Position numbers and translations under genes: made by a program. From contig NZ_JAJAGO010000017.1 in the NCBI RefSeq assembly GCF_025165795.1, positions 93,107 to 157,106 of the forward strand: 64,000 nt of DNA. The letters are read 5' to 3'. This DNA is from Streptomyces gossypii (GTDB lineage Bacteria; Actinomycetota; Actinomycetes; Streptomycetales; Streptomycetaceae). The first letter of the stretch is position 1, and every line of letters begins with the position of its first letter. The notes beneath the pieces are model-generated. The model worked only from the letters and a program-made list of their open reading frames with translations, had not been told where the DNA came from and made no database searches. Below, piece after piece: positions 16,401 to 24,235 of this stretch.

Positions 16401-17162
16401 TCAGTTGAGCGGGCCGCCGGCCACGTACATGACCTGTCCGGACACGAAACCCGCGGCGTCCGCCGTGAAGAAGGCGATGGCGTTGGCCACATCCTCGGGA
16501 CGGCCGACCCGGCGCACGGGGATCTGCGAGGCGGCGGCGATCTGGAAGTCCTCGAAGCCCATGCCGACGCGCTCGGCGGTGGCGGCCGTCATGTCGGTGA
16601 CGATGAAGCCTGGCGCCACGGAGTTGGCGGTGATGCCGAACTTGCCGAGTTCCTTGGCAAGGGTCTTGGTGAAGCCCTGCATCCCGGCCTTGGCCGCCGC
16701 GTAGTTGGCCTGGCCGCGGTTGCCGAGCGCTGAGCTGGAGGAGAGGCTGACGATACGGCCGAACTCGGCCTCGACCATGTGGGTCTGGCAGGCGCGGGAC
16801 ATCAGGAACGCACCGCGCAGGTGCACGTTCATCACCGTGTCCCAGTCCGCGTCGCTCATCTTGAACAACAGGTTGTCGCGCAGCACACCGGCGTTGTTGA
16901 CCAGCACGGTCGGCGCCCCGAGCTCCTCGGCGACCCGTGCGACGGCGGACTCCACCTGCGCCGAGTCGGCGACGTCGCAGCCGACCGCGATCGCCTTCCC
17001 GCCCGCGGCCGTGATCGCCTGCACGGTTTCCCCGCAGGCTGCTTCGTCGAGGTCGAGTACGGCGACCGCGCGGCCCTCGGCCGCAAGCCGGACGGCGGTG
17101 GCCGCGCCGATACCTCGGGCCGCGCCGGTCACGATCGCGACGCGCTGCTCGGTGGTGGACAT
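16401..17162 (-). CDS. FabG-like 3-oxoacyl-ACP/CoA reductase (SDR)
   Basis: 253 residues. TGAARGIG loop near residue 12, NNAG near 88, SLSSSSALGNRGQANYAAAKAG with the Ser/Tyr/Lys triad and PGFIVTDMT all match FabG-type reductases; LDLDEAACGE suggests NAD(H) or relaxed specificity. In actinobacteria such genes, paired with a second SDR and MaoC or acyl-CoA genes, act in fatty acid breakdown or PHB-like pathways; here only the SDR partner is present. ATG 17162, GAGGAG upstream. Expression probably starts in the upstream spacer that holds a GAGCAACCGCTTAG element. Confidence 0.88.
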   Translation of the reverse strand: MSTTEQRVAIVTGAARGIGAATAVRLAAEGRAVAVLDLDEAACGETVQAITAAGGKAIAVGCDVADSAQVESAVARVAEELGAPTVLVNNAGVLRDNLLFKMSDADWDTVMNVHLRGAFLMSRACQTHMVEAEFGRIVSLSSSSALGNRGQANYAAAKAGMQGFTKTLAKELGKFGITANSVAPGFIVTDMTAATAERVGMGFEDFQIAAASQIPVRRVGRPEDVANAIAFFTADAAGFVSGQVMYVAGGPLN

Positions 17163-17188
17163 GCTGGTTCTCCTCGCCTGTCAGTGGT

Positions 17189-17202
17189 GAGCAACCGCTT
17201 AG
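17189..17202 (-). promoter_or_regulatory. Putative operator/promoter element upstream of the SDR operon
   Basis: GAGCAACCGCTTAG contains an AGC/GCT inverted pair around AACC. I recall similar TAAGCGGTTGCT elements before TetR-controlled lipid genes in Streptomyces. It lies about 30 bp upstream of the fabG-like start codon. No TetR gene is adjacent, so this is a weak call. Confidence 0.3.
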
Positions 17203-17270
17203 TAGCTACGGCAGTCGTGACGCTAGAAGGCCGGACACGCTCTGTCAACGGGTGTCAGCGCGGATGAGAT

Positions 17271-17663
17271 TCAACGCACCAGGAGGTCGAGCAGCCGCTC
17301 CGCCTCGGCCGCCGGATCGGCAGTCAGTCCGGTGTGCACGGGACCGGGCTGCACGACGGTGCTGCGAGGTGCGATCAGCCAGCGGAAGCGCCGCCCGGCC
17401 TCGTCACCGGCGGCCTGCCCGGCGTCGGGTCCGCCCCGGCAGACCGCCTCGGCGGCACGCAGGGCGGCATGCACTCCGGCGAGGTCGGCCCCGGGGTCCA
17501 GGGCGCGCAGCCGCCGCTCGTCCAGGTGGGTGCGGGCGGCCACGAAGGAGTGCGCGCGGCAGTAGAGCACGACCCCCGCGTTGATCCGCTCGCCGCGTTC
17601 GATGCGGGGGACGACGTGCAGCAGCGCGTACTCGAACACCGTGCGAGTCACTGGATGAGTCAC
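17271..17663 (-). CDS. DUF3037 protein, partner of HipA-like kinase
   Basis: 130 residues from GTG 17663, whose GTGA overlaps the TGA of the upstream HipA-like gene, so the two are translationally coupled. The N-terminal half (FEYALLHVVPRIERGERINAGV, then LYCRAHSFVAART) is the DUF3037 core; the protein is mostly basic helices with a strand-rich end (FRWLIAPRSTVVQPG). DUF3037 is a family of unknown function that, from memory, often sits beside HipA-like kinases. The pairing suggests a partner, target or regulator of the kinase. Confidence 0.8.
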   Translation of the reverse strand: MTHPVTRTVFEYALLHVVPRIERGERINAGVVLYCRAHSFVAARTHLDERRLRALDPGADLAGVHAALRAAEAVCRGGPDAGQAAGDEAGRRFRWLIAPRSTVVQPGPVHTGLTADPAAEAERLLDLLVR

Positions 17664-18505
17664 TGGGCGTCGCCTCCCTTCTGTCCCGGCCGCGTCTGTC
17701 CCGGCCGCGCGGTGAGCCAACCGGGGGCCTGCGAGGGCCGGTCCGCGCTGGGCGTGCCGATGGTGACGCGCTCGTGGATCGTACGGGCGCGGTCGGCCAG
17801 CACCTCGGTGTAGGCGTCGCGCAGCGCGTCGGGGGTGTCGAACCCCGGCTCGTCCAGGAGCCACGTCTCGGGGACGTCGGCGGCGCAGCGCGCCAGGAGG
17901 TCGCGGGTGACGCGGGGGGCGAGGTCGGCGGCGGCGGAGGCGACATCGGGAGCGAAGGGTGCGAGGGCGTGATCCGAGGCGTCGTACGGCTTACCGCTCG
18001 CCCCCGCGGCGGTGGGCCAGTTGTGGTGCCAGATCATGGCGGCGCCGTGGTCGATGAGCCACAGGTCGTCGTGCCACACCAGCATGTTGGGGTTGCGCCA
18101 GGACCGGTCCACGTTGTTGACGAGGGCGTCGAACCAGACGACGCGGCCCGCCTCCTGCGCACTCACCTCGAAGGCGAGGGGGTCGAAGCCCAGTGAGCCG
18201 GGGAGGAAATCCATGCCGAGGTTGAGGCCGCCGCTGGTCTTGAGCAGTTCCTGCACCTCCTCGTCCGGCTCGCTCAGTCCGATCACCGGGTCGAGTTGCA
18301 CCTGCACCAGCTCCGGCACCCGCAGGCCCAGGTGCTGGGCCAGCCGCCCGCATATCACCTCGGCGACCAGGGTCTTGCGGCCCTGGCCCGCGCCGGTGAA
18401 CTTGGTGACGTACGTCCCCAGGTCGTCGGCCTCCAGCAGGCCGGGCAGGGAACCGCCCTCGCGCAGGGGCGTCACATAGCGGGTGGCGGTGACTTCTGTG
18501 AGCAT
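17660..18505 (-). CDS. HipA-like protein kinase-fold protein
   Basis: 281 residues. The kinase-like core holds YVTKFTGAGQGRKTL (ATP-binding loop, Lys near residue 35), the catalytic loop NNVDRSWRNPN with D133 and N140, and the metal-binding IDHG at residues 151-154, equivalent to DFG. It lacks the N-terminal subdomain of E. coli HipA and has no HipB-type antitoxin upstream; a DUF3037 gene follows with a GTGA overlap. HipA of E. coli phosphorylates glutamyl-tRNA synthetase; the target here is unknown. A Pro/Gln/Arg-rich C-terminal tail of about 25 residues (TARPGQTRPGQKGG) is odd. Confidence 0.82.
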   Translation of the reverse strand: MLTEVTATRYVTPLREGGSLPGLLEADDLGTYVTKFTGAGQGRKTLVAEVICGRLAQHLGLRVPELVQVQLDPVIGLSEPDEEVQELLKTSGGLNLGMDFLPGSLGFDPLAFEVSAQEAGRVVWFDALVNNVDRSWRNPNMLVWHDDLWLIDHGAAMIWHHNWPTAAGASGKPYDASDHALAPFAPDVASAAADLAPRVTRDLLARCAADVPETWLLDEPGFDTPDALRDAYTEVLADRARTIHERVTIGTPSADRPSQAPGWLTARPGQTRPGQKGGDAQ

Positions 18506-18535
18506 TTCCCCAGGTTATACGGCCGGCCCAGTTGC

Positions 18536-18643
18536 CTGGCGCTCCATGGAAGGCGTCCGGACGGCTCGACCCACGTCACACCGGTCTGGTTCGTCTACCC
18601 GGGCTCCAGGTGGTGGATCGGTGCGGATGACAGCTCGGTCACG
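18536..18643 (+). pseudogene. Remnant of a PPOX/F420-type FMN-binding protein gene
   Basis: Read in frame, this stretch gives RRPDGSTHVTPVWFVY and SRWWIGADDSSV, the strand pair of pyridoxamine-phosphate-oxidase-like F420 or FMN proteins that normally read DGSPHVTPVWF. There is no start codon nearby, and the frame leads straight into a copy of the mobile element's right end. It is a truncated relic of about 36 codons. Confidence 0.6.
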
Positions 18644-18686
18644 GTAACTGTCGTCGTGCGCCCGCCAGGGATTACCGGGCAGCCCT
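18643..18686 (+). mobile_element. Solo right end of the MITE-like element
   Basis: This matches the last about 44 bp of the complete element at 21080-21239 with only a few differences: both share CTGTCGTCGTGCGCCCG and end CCAGGGATTA-NNGGG-CAGCCC. The left part is missing, and the copy abuts the PPOX remnant, so it is a degraded insertion. Confidence 0.7.
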
Positions 18687-18722
18687 CAGCAGGAGCCGCG
18701 CGTCTCCGCGGCCTTGTCCGCG

Positions 18723-19157
18723 CTAGGAAGCTCGTGCGTCGTGCTTCTCGCGGTTGGCGAGGACTTGGTCCATGTGGGTCTGCGCCCACTGTCTGAGCCC
18801 GCGTGTCAGGTGGTGGAGTGAGAGGCCGAGGTCAGTCAGTTCGTAGGTGACGGTGACGGGAACCGTGGGTGTCACGGTGCGGATAAGCAAGCCGTCGCGT
18901 TCGAGGGCTCGCAGGGTCTGGGTCAGCATCTTCTGGCTGACGCCGACCAGCAGCCGGGCGAGCTCGGAGTAGCGCATCATCTTCGGAACCTGTGATGCGC
19001 CGGGCTGTTCGGACGCGTCACCGCCCAGTGCGCACAGGATCAGGACGACCCACTTGTCCGACATCCGGTCGAGGAGCTGACGGCTGGGGCACACCGCCAG
19101 GAACGCGTTGTACTCCGCCTTGTTCTGCGCCTTCTTGTCGGCCTTCGTCGTCGTCAC
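18723..19157 (-). CDS. HxlR-family transcriptional regulator
   Basis: 144 residues. The winged helix core CPSRQLLDRMSDKWVVLILC with the conserved Cys near residue 28, YSELARLLVGVSQKML and LRALERDGLLIRTV are standard for HxlR proteins, which sense aldehydes, quinones or redox state. The insert GGDASEQPGASQ between the Cys helix and the wing is slightly longer than average. It is divergent from an aldo/keto reductase gene with a GCACT/AGTGC dyad between, so it likely regulates that gene and itself. Confidence 0.9.
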   Translation of the reverse strand: MTTTKADKKAQNKAEYNAFLAVCPSRQLLDRMSDKWVVLILCALGGDASEQPGASQVPKMMRYSELARLLVGVSQKMLTQTLRALERDGLLIRTVTPTVPVTVTYELTDLGLSLHHLTRGLRQWAQTHMDQVLANREKHDARAS

Positions 19158-19287
19158 CGGTCTCGCCTCTCACTCTCTGGTTAGTTACGCACTTCAGAGT
19201 GCCTACTTCCTAATAGAAAGTTAGTTTCCAATACTGGTGCAAGGGGGCCGGAGACACCACCCCTGGCAAGAAGTGAAAGGCACCACG
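19158..19287. promoter_or_regulatory. HxlR/aldo-keto reductase divergent promoter with GCACT-N4-AGTGC dyad
   Basis: The 130-bp spacer is AT-rich and holds a perfect dyad GCACT-TCAG-AGTGC at 19189-19202, followed by TTCCTAATAGAAAG that contains a second, smaller inverted repeat (CTTTC/GAAAG-like). Placement between an HxlR gene and an oxidoreductase suggests the HxlR operator. Confidence 0.5.
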
Positions 19288-20160
19288 ATGAACACGCCCT
19301 CCACACCTCTTCACGGCGGATCCTGGACGCTGGGTGACTCGACCGTCACCCGGTTCGGCTACGGCGCCATGCAGCTTGCCGGCCCGTGGGTCATGGGGCC
19401 GCCCGCCGACCGCGACGGCGCCTTGGCCGTCCTGCGCGAGGTAGTCAGCCTCGGGATCACCCACATCGACACCAGCGACGCCTACGGACCGCGCATCACG
19501 AATGAGCTGATCCGCGAAGCGCTGCACCCCTACCCGGAGCCGCTGTTCATCGCCACCAAGGTGGGCGCGACCCGCGACGCGCAAGGCGGCTGGCCCACCG
19601 CCCGGCGCCCCGAAGACCTGCGCAAGCAGGTCCATGAGAACCTCGACTCCCTCGGCGTCGAGGCCCTTGACCTGGTCAACATGCGCATGGGCGACGCTCA
19701 GGGCCCCCAACCGGGCTCGATCGCTGAAGCATTCGAGACGCTCGTCGACCTCCAGCGAGAGGGCCTGATCCGCCACCTCGGCGTCAGCAACGTCACCGCG
19801 GAGCAGGTCGCCGAGGCACGCGGCATCGCCCCGATCGTGTGCGTGCAGAACATGTACAACCTCGCCCACCGCCACGACGACGGCCTCGTGGACCACCTCG
19901 CCGCCGACGGCATCGCCTACGTGCCGTTCTTCCCCCTGGGGGGCTTCACGCCGCTGCAGTCCGCGGCCCTCTCGCAGGTCGCGAGCCGGTTGGAGGCGAC
20001 GCCGATGTCGGTCGCGCTGGCCTGGCTGATGCAACACTCGCCGAACATCCTGCTCATCCCCGGTACCTCGTCCACCGCCCACCTGCGCGAGAACATCGCA
20101 GGCGCCGGGCTCTCCCTCTCCGACGAGGATGTGGCCGAACTGCACAGCATCGGCCGCTGA
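19288..20160 (+). CDS. Aldo/keto reductase
   Basis: 290 residues, TIM barrel. Asp and Tyr of the catalytic set are in HIDTSDAYG (about 58-66), Lys in FIATKVG, and the cofactor loops RHLGVSNVT and LLIPGTSS are present. The position usually holding the catalytic His (DLYQLH) reads DLVNMRMG, a substitution known in a subgroup of bacterial AKRs. NADPH-dependent carbonyl reduction is likely; the substrate is unknown. Start ATG 19288, AAAGG 8 nt upstream. Divergent from the HxlR gene, which probably controls it. Confidence 0.88.
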   Translation: MNTPSTPLHGGSWTLGDSTVTRFGYGAMQLAGPWVMGPPADRDGALAVLREVVSLGITHIDTSDAYGPRITNELIREALHPYPEPLFIATKVGATRDAQGGWPTARRPEDLRKQVHENLDSLGVEALDLVNMRMGDAQGPQPGSIAEAFETLVDLQREGLIRHLGVSNVTAEQVAEARGIAPIVCVQNMYNLAHRHDDGLVDHLAADGIAYVPFFPLGGFTPLQSAALSQVASRLEATPMSVALAWLMQHSPNILLIPGTSSTAHLRENIAGAGLSLSDEDVAELHSIGR

Positions 20161-20194
20161 ACAACACACACACGCCCGGGTGGCCTCCTGGGAC

Positions 20195-20223
20195 GGCCCG
20201 GCCACCGGGACGGTGGACGGGCC
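20195..20223. terminator. Bidirectional hairpin between convergent genes
   Basis: GGCCCG-G-CCACCG then GGA then CGGTGG-A-CGGGCC folds into a 12-bp stem with one internal mismatch and a 3-nt loop. It lies between the stops of the aldo/keto reductase (20160) and the dienelactone hydrolase (20260). Confidence 0.7.
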
Positions 20224-20259
20224 GCGAGGTAGCCGGACAGGAGCAGGTTGTCGGCGCCC

Positions 20260-20838
20260 CTACTTGACGCGGTCGAGGAAGCCGAGCACCCGATCGTTGA
20301 CCTGCTGTGCGGCCTGTTCGTCGTAGGACGGCAGACTGCTGTCGGCGAACAGGTGCCTGTCGCCGGGGTAGAGGAACAGCTCGGCATCCGCCGCCGTCCC
20401 GACGAGCGCGCGGGCGGCGTCCACATCGCCCTCCCCGGCGAAGAAGGGGTCTGTGTCCATGCCGTGGATCTGGACCGGGACGTCCTGGGGCCAGGCGCCG
20501 CCGAACTCCGAGATCGGGACGCATGCCTCGAGCAACAGTGCGCCCTTTGCGCCGGGGCGGGTCTGGGCCAGCTTCTGTGCCGGCAGGACGCCGAGCGAGA
20601 AGCCAACATAGACGAGCTCCGCGGGCAGCCCCTCGGCGGCAGCGGTTCCGCGCGCGGTGATCGTGTCGAACCCGGCGTTCTCGGCGTAGCCGGTGCCCTC
20701 CTCGAGGTTGTCGAACACCTGCCCCTCGTACAGGTCTGGGGCGTGGACGGTGTGTCCGGCCCGTCGCAGCTGCTCGGCGAACTCGCGAACACCGGCGGTC
20801 AGCCCGTGTCCATGGTGGAAGACCAGCACCTCAGTCAT
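20260..20838 (-). CDS. Dienelactone hydrolase-family alpha/beta hydrolase
   Basis: 192 residues. It begins MTEVLVFHHGHGLTAG, has the nucleophile elbow GFSLG with serine where dienelactone hydrolases have cysteine, an Asp in HGMDTDPFF and a His in YPGDRHLFADS. The short length and these motifs fit the DLH family of small cytosolic esterases. Start ATG 20838. It is convergent with the aldo/keto reductase and shares its hairpin terminator. Confidence 0.85.
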   Translation of the reverse strand: MTEVLVFHHGHGLTAGVREFAEQLRRAGHTVHAPDLYEGQVFDNLEEGTGYAENAGFDTITARGTAAAEGLPAELVYVGFSLGVLPAQKLAQTRPGAKGALLLEACVPISEFGGAWPQDVPVQIHGMDTDPFFAGEGDVDAARALVGTAADAELFLYPGDRHLFADSSLPSYDEQAAQQVNDRVLGFLDRVK

Positions 20839-20928
20839 GTTGCTCTCCTCGTGCTGCGGTTCCCGGGTGGCGCCGCGGCACGAGTATGGCCCTCGGCACT
20901 GACATCCACGGGCCTGGGCCGGACAGGA

Positions 20929-21079
20929 TCAGGCCGGTGGTCCCGGTTCGGTGAGGCGGACTTCGAGATCGGCGACTCGCCACTCTTGGAAGCGCAGGTT
21001 CGAGCGGGCGGCCTTCAGCCGCTCGTAGGGGTGGCGGTTGTCGGTGGTGAGTTGCCGGACGCCATCGCCCGCGCCCTGA
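20929..21079 (-). pseudogene. C-terminal gene fragment cut by the MITE-like element
   Basis: On the minus strand an open frame of about 47 codons ends at 20929 and reads RQLTTDNRHPYERLK then AARSNLRFQEWRVADL and EVRLTEPGPPA. The helical content and natural codon use look like the C-terminus of a real protein, but the upstream part is interrupted at 21079 by the inserted element. The family is not recognised. Confidence 0.45.
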
Positions 21080-21239
21080 GGGCTGTCCCGTGATCCCTGG
21101 TGGATCAGCGCGCGGCGTCAGATGCGGTGCTTCGCAAGGCGGAGGGGCGTCCTCATACTGGGCGTGTCCGGGCGTTCCGGCAACGCAGCGAGGTGCCGTA
21201 GCTGTCGTCGTGCGCCCGCCAGGGATTATGGGACAGCCC
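21080..21239. mobile_element. 160-bp MITE-like element with TIRs and TGA target repeat
   Basis: The ends GGGCTGTCCCGTGATCCCTG and its inverted mate (CAGGGATTATGGGACAGCCC) form terminal inverted repeats of about 20 bp with two mismatches. The trinucleotide TGA flanks both ends (21077-21079 and 21240-21242), fitting a TNA-type 3-bp target duplication as made by IS5-family IS1031-group transposases; a 5-bp CTGAG with shorter TIRs is the alternative reading. The inside has no transposase frame, so mobilisation would need a transposase elsewhere. I recall similar short elements in other Streptomyces genomes. A broken copy of its right end lies at 18643-18686. Confidence 0.8.
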
Positions 21240-21242
21240 TGA

Positions 21243-21380
21243 GGCAACCGGCCGCTGGTCGTCCTCGCCGACGAGCCCACCGGAAACCCCGACCCGGTCA
21301 GGTGCTGCTCGCCGTCACGCTCGCGCTGGTGGCGATGTCGCCCGCACCCTCGGCGCCACACCCGGCCAGGTCGTGAGTGC
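21243..21380 (+). pseudogene. ABC transporter ATPase and FtsX-like permease remnants
   Basis: From 21243 one frame reads GNRPLVVLADEPTGNPD, an unmistakable Walker B and D-loop of a LolD/MacB-type ATPase. The reading frame is then lost; LLAVTLALVA and, in the third frame, DVARTLGATPGQVV (21334-21375) resemble an FtsX/MacB permease. Start, Walker A and most of both genes are gone. The remnant begins right after the MITE-like element. Confidence 0.65.
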
Positions 21381-21466
21381 ACCGCGCCACGGTGACCACC
21401 GGCTCACCGGACCGCCGCTGTGACGTGGACCACTGTCCGGGTGCTTCGGGTCAGGCATGCGCGATC

Positions 21467-22180
21467 ATGATCGGAATGGACGCTTGTTTCCTTGGCATCG
21501 CTGAGCTGGTCGAAGCCCCGTCCGTGGCGGTGGTCGTCGATGTGATGCGTGCTTTCACGGTGGCTGCCTGGGCCTTTGCCCAGGGGGCGGAAAAGATCGT
21601 TCTTGCTGAGTCGCTGGAGGAGGCCCTGGCGCTCACGGCTCGCCACCCGGACTGGGTGGCGCTCAAAGACGGTCCGCCCGCGCCCGGGTTCGCCATGGTC
21701 AACTCGCCCGGCCTGCTGCGTTCTGTCGACCTTGGCGGACGGACCGTTGTGCAGAAGACGACGGCCGGGACGGTCGGCGCCCTCGCGGTCAAAGAGGCGT
21801 CGTTGGTGCTCTGCGCCGGCTTCGTGGTGGCGGAGGCAACGGCTCGGCTCCTGCGGACGCGCAAGAGTGACAGTGTCACGTTCGTGGTCACTGGCGACGA
21901 GGGGCGGGCCGAGGAAGATCTGGCGTGTGCTCAGTACATCGCTCGGAGGGCCACCACCGAGGCTGGGACGGACGCTGCTGAGTTCGTCCGCCGCGCTGCA
22001 GAGTCGCGCGCCGCCGCCGAGTTGGCGGAGGGTGTGCGTCAAGGAGTGCATTCTGACGACGTCGCACTCTGTCTTGAGGTCGACCGGTTCCCCTTTGCCA
22101 TGGTGGCGACCTCGGAAGGGCCACTCATGGTCCTCCGTCCGCGCACCGTGCTTCCGCCGACCGACGAAGCTCCGGTCTGA
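21467..22180 (+). CDS. 2-phosphosulfolactate phosphatase (ComB) family protein
   Basis: 237 residues. The ComB signature VVVDVMRAFTVAAWAF (residues about 20-35), then LKDGPPAPGFAMVNSPG and LVTGDEGRAEEDLACA are seen. ComB hydrolyses 2-phosphosulfolactate in archaeal coenzyme M synthesis and needs Mg2+; bacterial members without that pathway are widespread and probably act on other phosphates. Start ATG 21467 (MIGMD) or 21476; neither has a strong RBS. It lies just downstream of the decayed region and is convergent with the MFS gene. Confidence 0.75.
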   Translation: MIGMDACFLGIAELVEAPSVAVVVDVMRAFTVAAWAFAQGAEKIVLAESLEEALALTARHPDWVALKDGPPAPGFAMVNSPGLLRSVDLGGRTVVQKTTAGTVGALAVKEASLVLCAGFVVAEATARLLRTRKSDSVTFVVTGDEGRAEEDLACAQYIARRATTEAGTDAAEFVRRAAESRAAAELAEGVRQGVHSDDVALCLEVDRFPFAMVATSEGPLMVLRPRTVLPPTDEAPV

Positions 22181-22220
22181 CCGCTGAGTGGCTCCGAGGT
22201 GCTCGCCCGGTCGGCGTTCT

Positions 22221-23444
22221 TCACCCGGTCCTGACATCCGTGGGCCGGCTCGCCTCGCCGGCCGGGCGCCTGGTACGCCGGGCGGCGGTGAGCACGATGG
22301 CCAGGGCGCACGCCTCCAGGACGGCCCCGGCCCAGGGCAGCGCGGTGGCGGAGAAGCTGCTGAGCACGATTCCGCCGGCTGCCCCTCCCAGCGCCACTCC
22401 AAGGTAGGAGGAGGAGCTGCTCACCGACAGGGCGATCGCGGGGGCTTCGGGGGCCCGTTCCATCACCCGCTGGAGCTGCGACGGAGGGATCATCCAGTAC
22501 AGGCCGCTCCAGACCATGGCGATCAGCAGGAAGGCCACCGTGGTCGGCGCCGCTCCGAACGGGAGGGTGACGGCGACGAGACCCAGTACGGCGAAGGATC
22601 CGGTCACCCCGATCACTCCGGCACGGAAGGCGTAGTCGCCGCCGCGGCGGTCGGCGGCCTTACCGCCCCACACGTTGCCCACCCCGCCGGCCACACCCCA
22701 GGCGAACAGCACCGCTCCCACGGCGGCGCCGCTCAACGGGGTGACCTCCGAGGTCAGTACCGCGAGATAGGTGAACACGACAAAGCACCCGGCAACAGCG
22801 AACAGATTCGCCACGACGGCGACCAGCACCGACGGTTCGGCGGCGACCCGCAGCCGGCTCGCCATAGTGATCGCCGGAGGTGTGGGGATGTCGGTCAGGA
22901 ACGCGACAAGCCCCACGATGACCAGGACGCTCAACGCGGCCACCAGGCCGAAGGTCAGCCGCCAGCTGCCCAGCCCGCCCACCATGGTGCCGATCGGCAC
23001 TCCCAGTGCGGTGGCCACCGTCAGACCGCTGATGACCAGCGCCACCGCGCGGCCGCGGAACTCCTCGCCCACCAGCGCGGACGCCGTGGCGACCGCGGTG
23101 TTCATATAGACGGCGGCGCCCACTCCGGCCAGCACCCGGGCCGCCATCAGCACGGCGTAGTCCGAGGCGACCGCGCAGGCCACGTTGGCCAGGAGGAACA
23201 GCGTGAGCGACAGATACAGCATGACGCGCCGTGACACGTTGGCCGTCACCGTCATCAGCACCGGGGCGCTGATCGCGTAGGTGAGCGCGAAGGCGGTGAC
23301 CAACTGGCCCGCGACCGAGTCGGAGACGCCGATGTCCGAGGCGATGAGCGGGAGGATGCCGCTGAGCACATAGCCGTCCGTGCCCACCGCGAAGGCGCCG
23401 CAGGCCAGCAGCAGCAGTGTCGGTCTGTTCGGCATCCTCGTCAT
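22221..23444 (-). CDS. MFS drug/metabolite efflux transporter
   Basis: 407 residues with twelve predicted helices. The first helix region LLACGAFAVGTDGYVLSGIL, the loop after helix 2 and the central RVMLYLSLTLFLLANV pattern are those of the DHA1 group (arabinose/chloramphenicol-type exporters). It is the last gene of a five-gene minus-strand operon (kinase, methyltransferase, peptide, amidotransferase, MFS), 32 bp after the amidotransferase stop, so it is the likely exporter or self-resistance function of that locus. Start ATG 23444, with MPNRP at 23435 as alternative. Confidence 0.88.
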   Translation of the reverse strand: MTRMPNRPTLLLLACGAFAVGTDGYVLSGILPLIASDIGVSDSVAGQLVTAFALTYAISAPVLMTVTANVSRRVMLYLSLTLFLLANVACAVASDYAVLMAARVLAGVGAAVYMNTAVATASALVGEEFRGRAVALVISGLTVATALGVPIGTMVGGLGSWRLTFGLVAALSVLVIVGLVAFLTDIPTPPAITMASRLRVAAEPSVLVAVVANLFAVAGCFVVFTYLAVLTSEVTPLSGAAVGAVLFAWGVAGGVGNVWGGKAADRRGGDYAFRAGVIGVTGSFAVLGLVAVTLPFGAAPTTVAFLLIAMVWSGLYWMIPPSQLQRVMERAPEAPAIALSVSSSSSYLGVALGGAAGGIVLSSFSATALPWAGAVLEACALAIVLTAARRTRRPAGEASRPTDVRTG

Positions 23445-23476
23445 TCTGGTCGGCGGTGTAGGGGCTTGAGGCTTGC

Positions 23477-24235
23477 TCACAGTACTGCGCAGCCGTCCGG
23501 CCTCCTGCGGGGTCGGGCCGCGCGGTGGCGTGCGGCCTCGGCGAACTCCCGGAACAGGTTCCTGTCCGGACCGACTTCGGGATGTCCTTGCATGCCCAGC
23601 ACGAACCGCCGGTCCGGCAGGCTGAGCGACTCGATCACACCGTCCTTGCTCCAGCCGGTGTCCCGCACCCCCTTGCCGAGCCTCTCCACCCCCTGATGGT
23701 GGTAGCAGGGCAGGACCGCCTGCTCTCCGAGGACCGAGCCCGGCAGCTGGCAGGGGTCGAGAAACACCAGGTTCTTCCGGAACTCCGGCTCTGCGCTCTG
23801 GTGGTTGTCGTGCTGCACCACATCGGGCAGATGCTGCTGGAGCGTCCCGCCGAGCAGGACATTGATGATCTGCATACCCCGGCAGACGCCGAACACCGCG
23901 AGATCCTCCTCCAAGGCGACCTCCAGCAGGGCGAATTCCCAGGTGTCGCGCTCGGGCGTGACGCCAGACGTGTGCGGTGAGGGGTCCGTGCCGTAGCGGG
24001 CCGGGTCGATGTCGGCGCCGCCGACCAGCAGCAGGCCGTCGAGCCCCGCCGTGACCGCTGCGGCCTCGGCCGCCGCCCCGAACGGGGGCAGCAGGACCGG
24101 CGTGCCGCCGGCGTCCGCGACGGCGTTGAGGAAGTCGGTCGGCACCAGCGACGCGTGCCGGTGCCAGCCGCGCCAGGACGCCTGTTCCTGGTACGTGGTG
24201 ATTCCGATGATGGGTTTGATGACGCACTCCCTCAC
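23477..24235 (-). CDS. Class I glutamine amidotransferase-like (peptidase C26, gamma-glutamyl hydrolase) enzyme
   Basis: 252 residues. It begins VIKPIIGITTY, has LVGGADIDPARYG typical of PuuD-like proteins, the nucleophile C118 in FGVCRGMQ and H218-x-E220 in MQGHPEVG, giving a complete Cys-His-Glu triad. C26 members cleave gamma-glutamyl amides, as PuuD does in putrescine breakdown; others remove gamma-glutamyl protecting groups in antibiotic pathways. GTG 24235 overlaps the stop of the 53-codon peptide gene as GTGA and has only a weak RBS, so translation is probably coupled. Here its likely substrate is a gamma-glutamylated intermediate of the unknown pathway. Confidence 0.85.
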   Translation of the reverse strand: MRECVIKPIIGITTYQEQASWRGWHRHASLVPTDFLNAVADAGGTPVLLPPFGAAAEAAAVTAGLDGLLLVGGADIDPARYGTDPSPHTSGVTPERDTWEFALLEVALEEDLAVFGVCRGMQIINVLLGGTLQQHLPDVVQHDNHQSAEPEFRKNLVFLDPCQLPGSVLGEQAVLPCYHHQGVERLGKGVRDTGWSKDGVIESLSLPDRRFVLGMQGHPEVGPDRNLFREFAEAARHRAARPRRRPDGCAVL

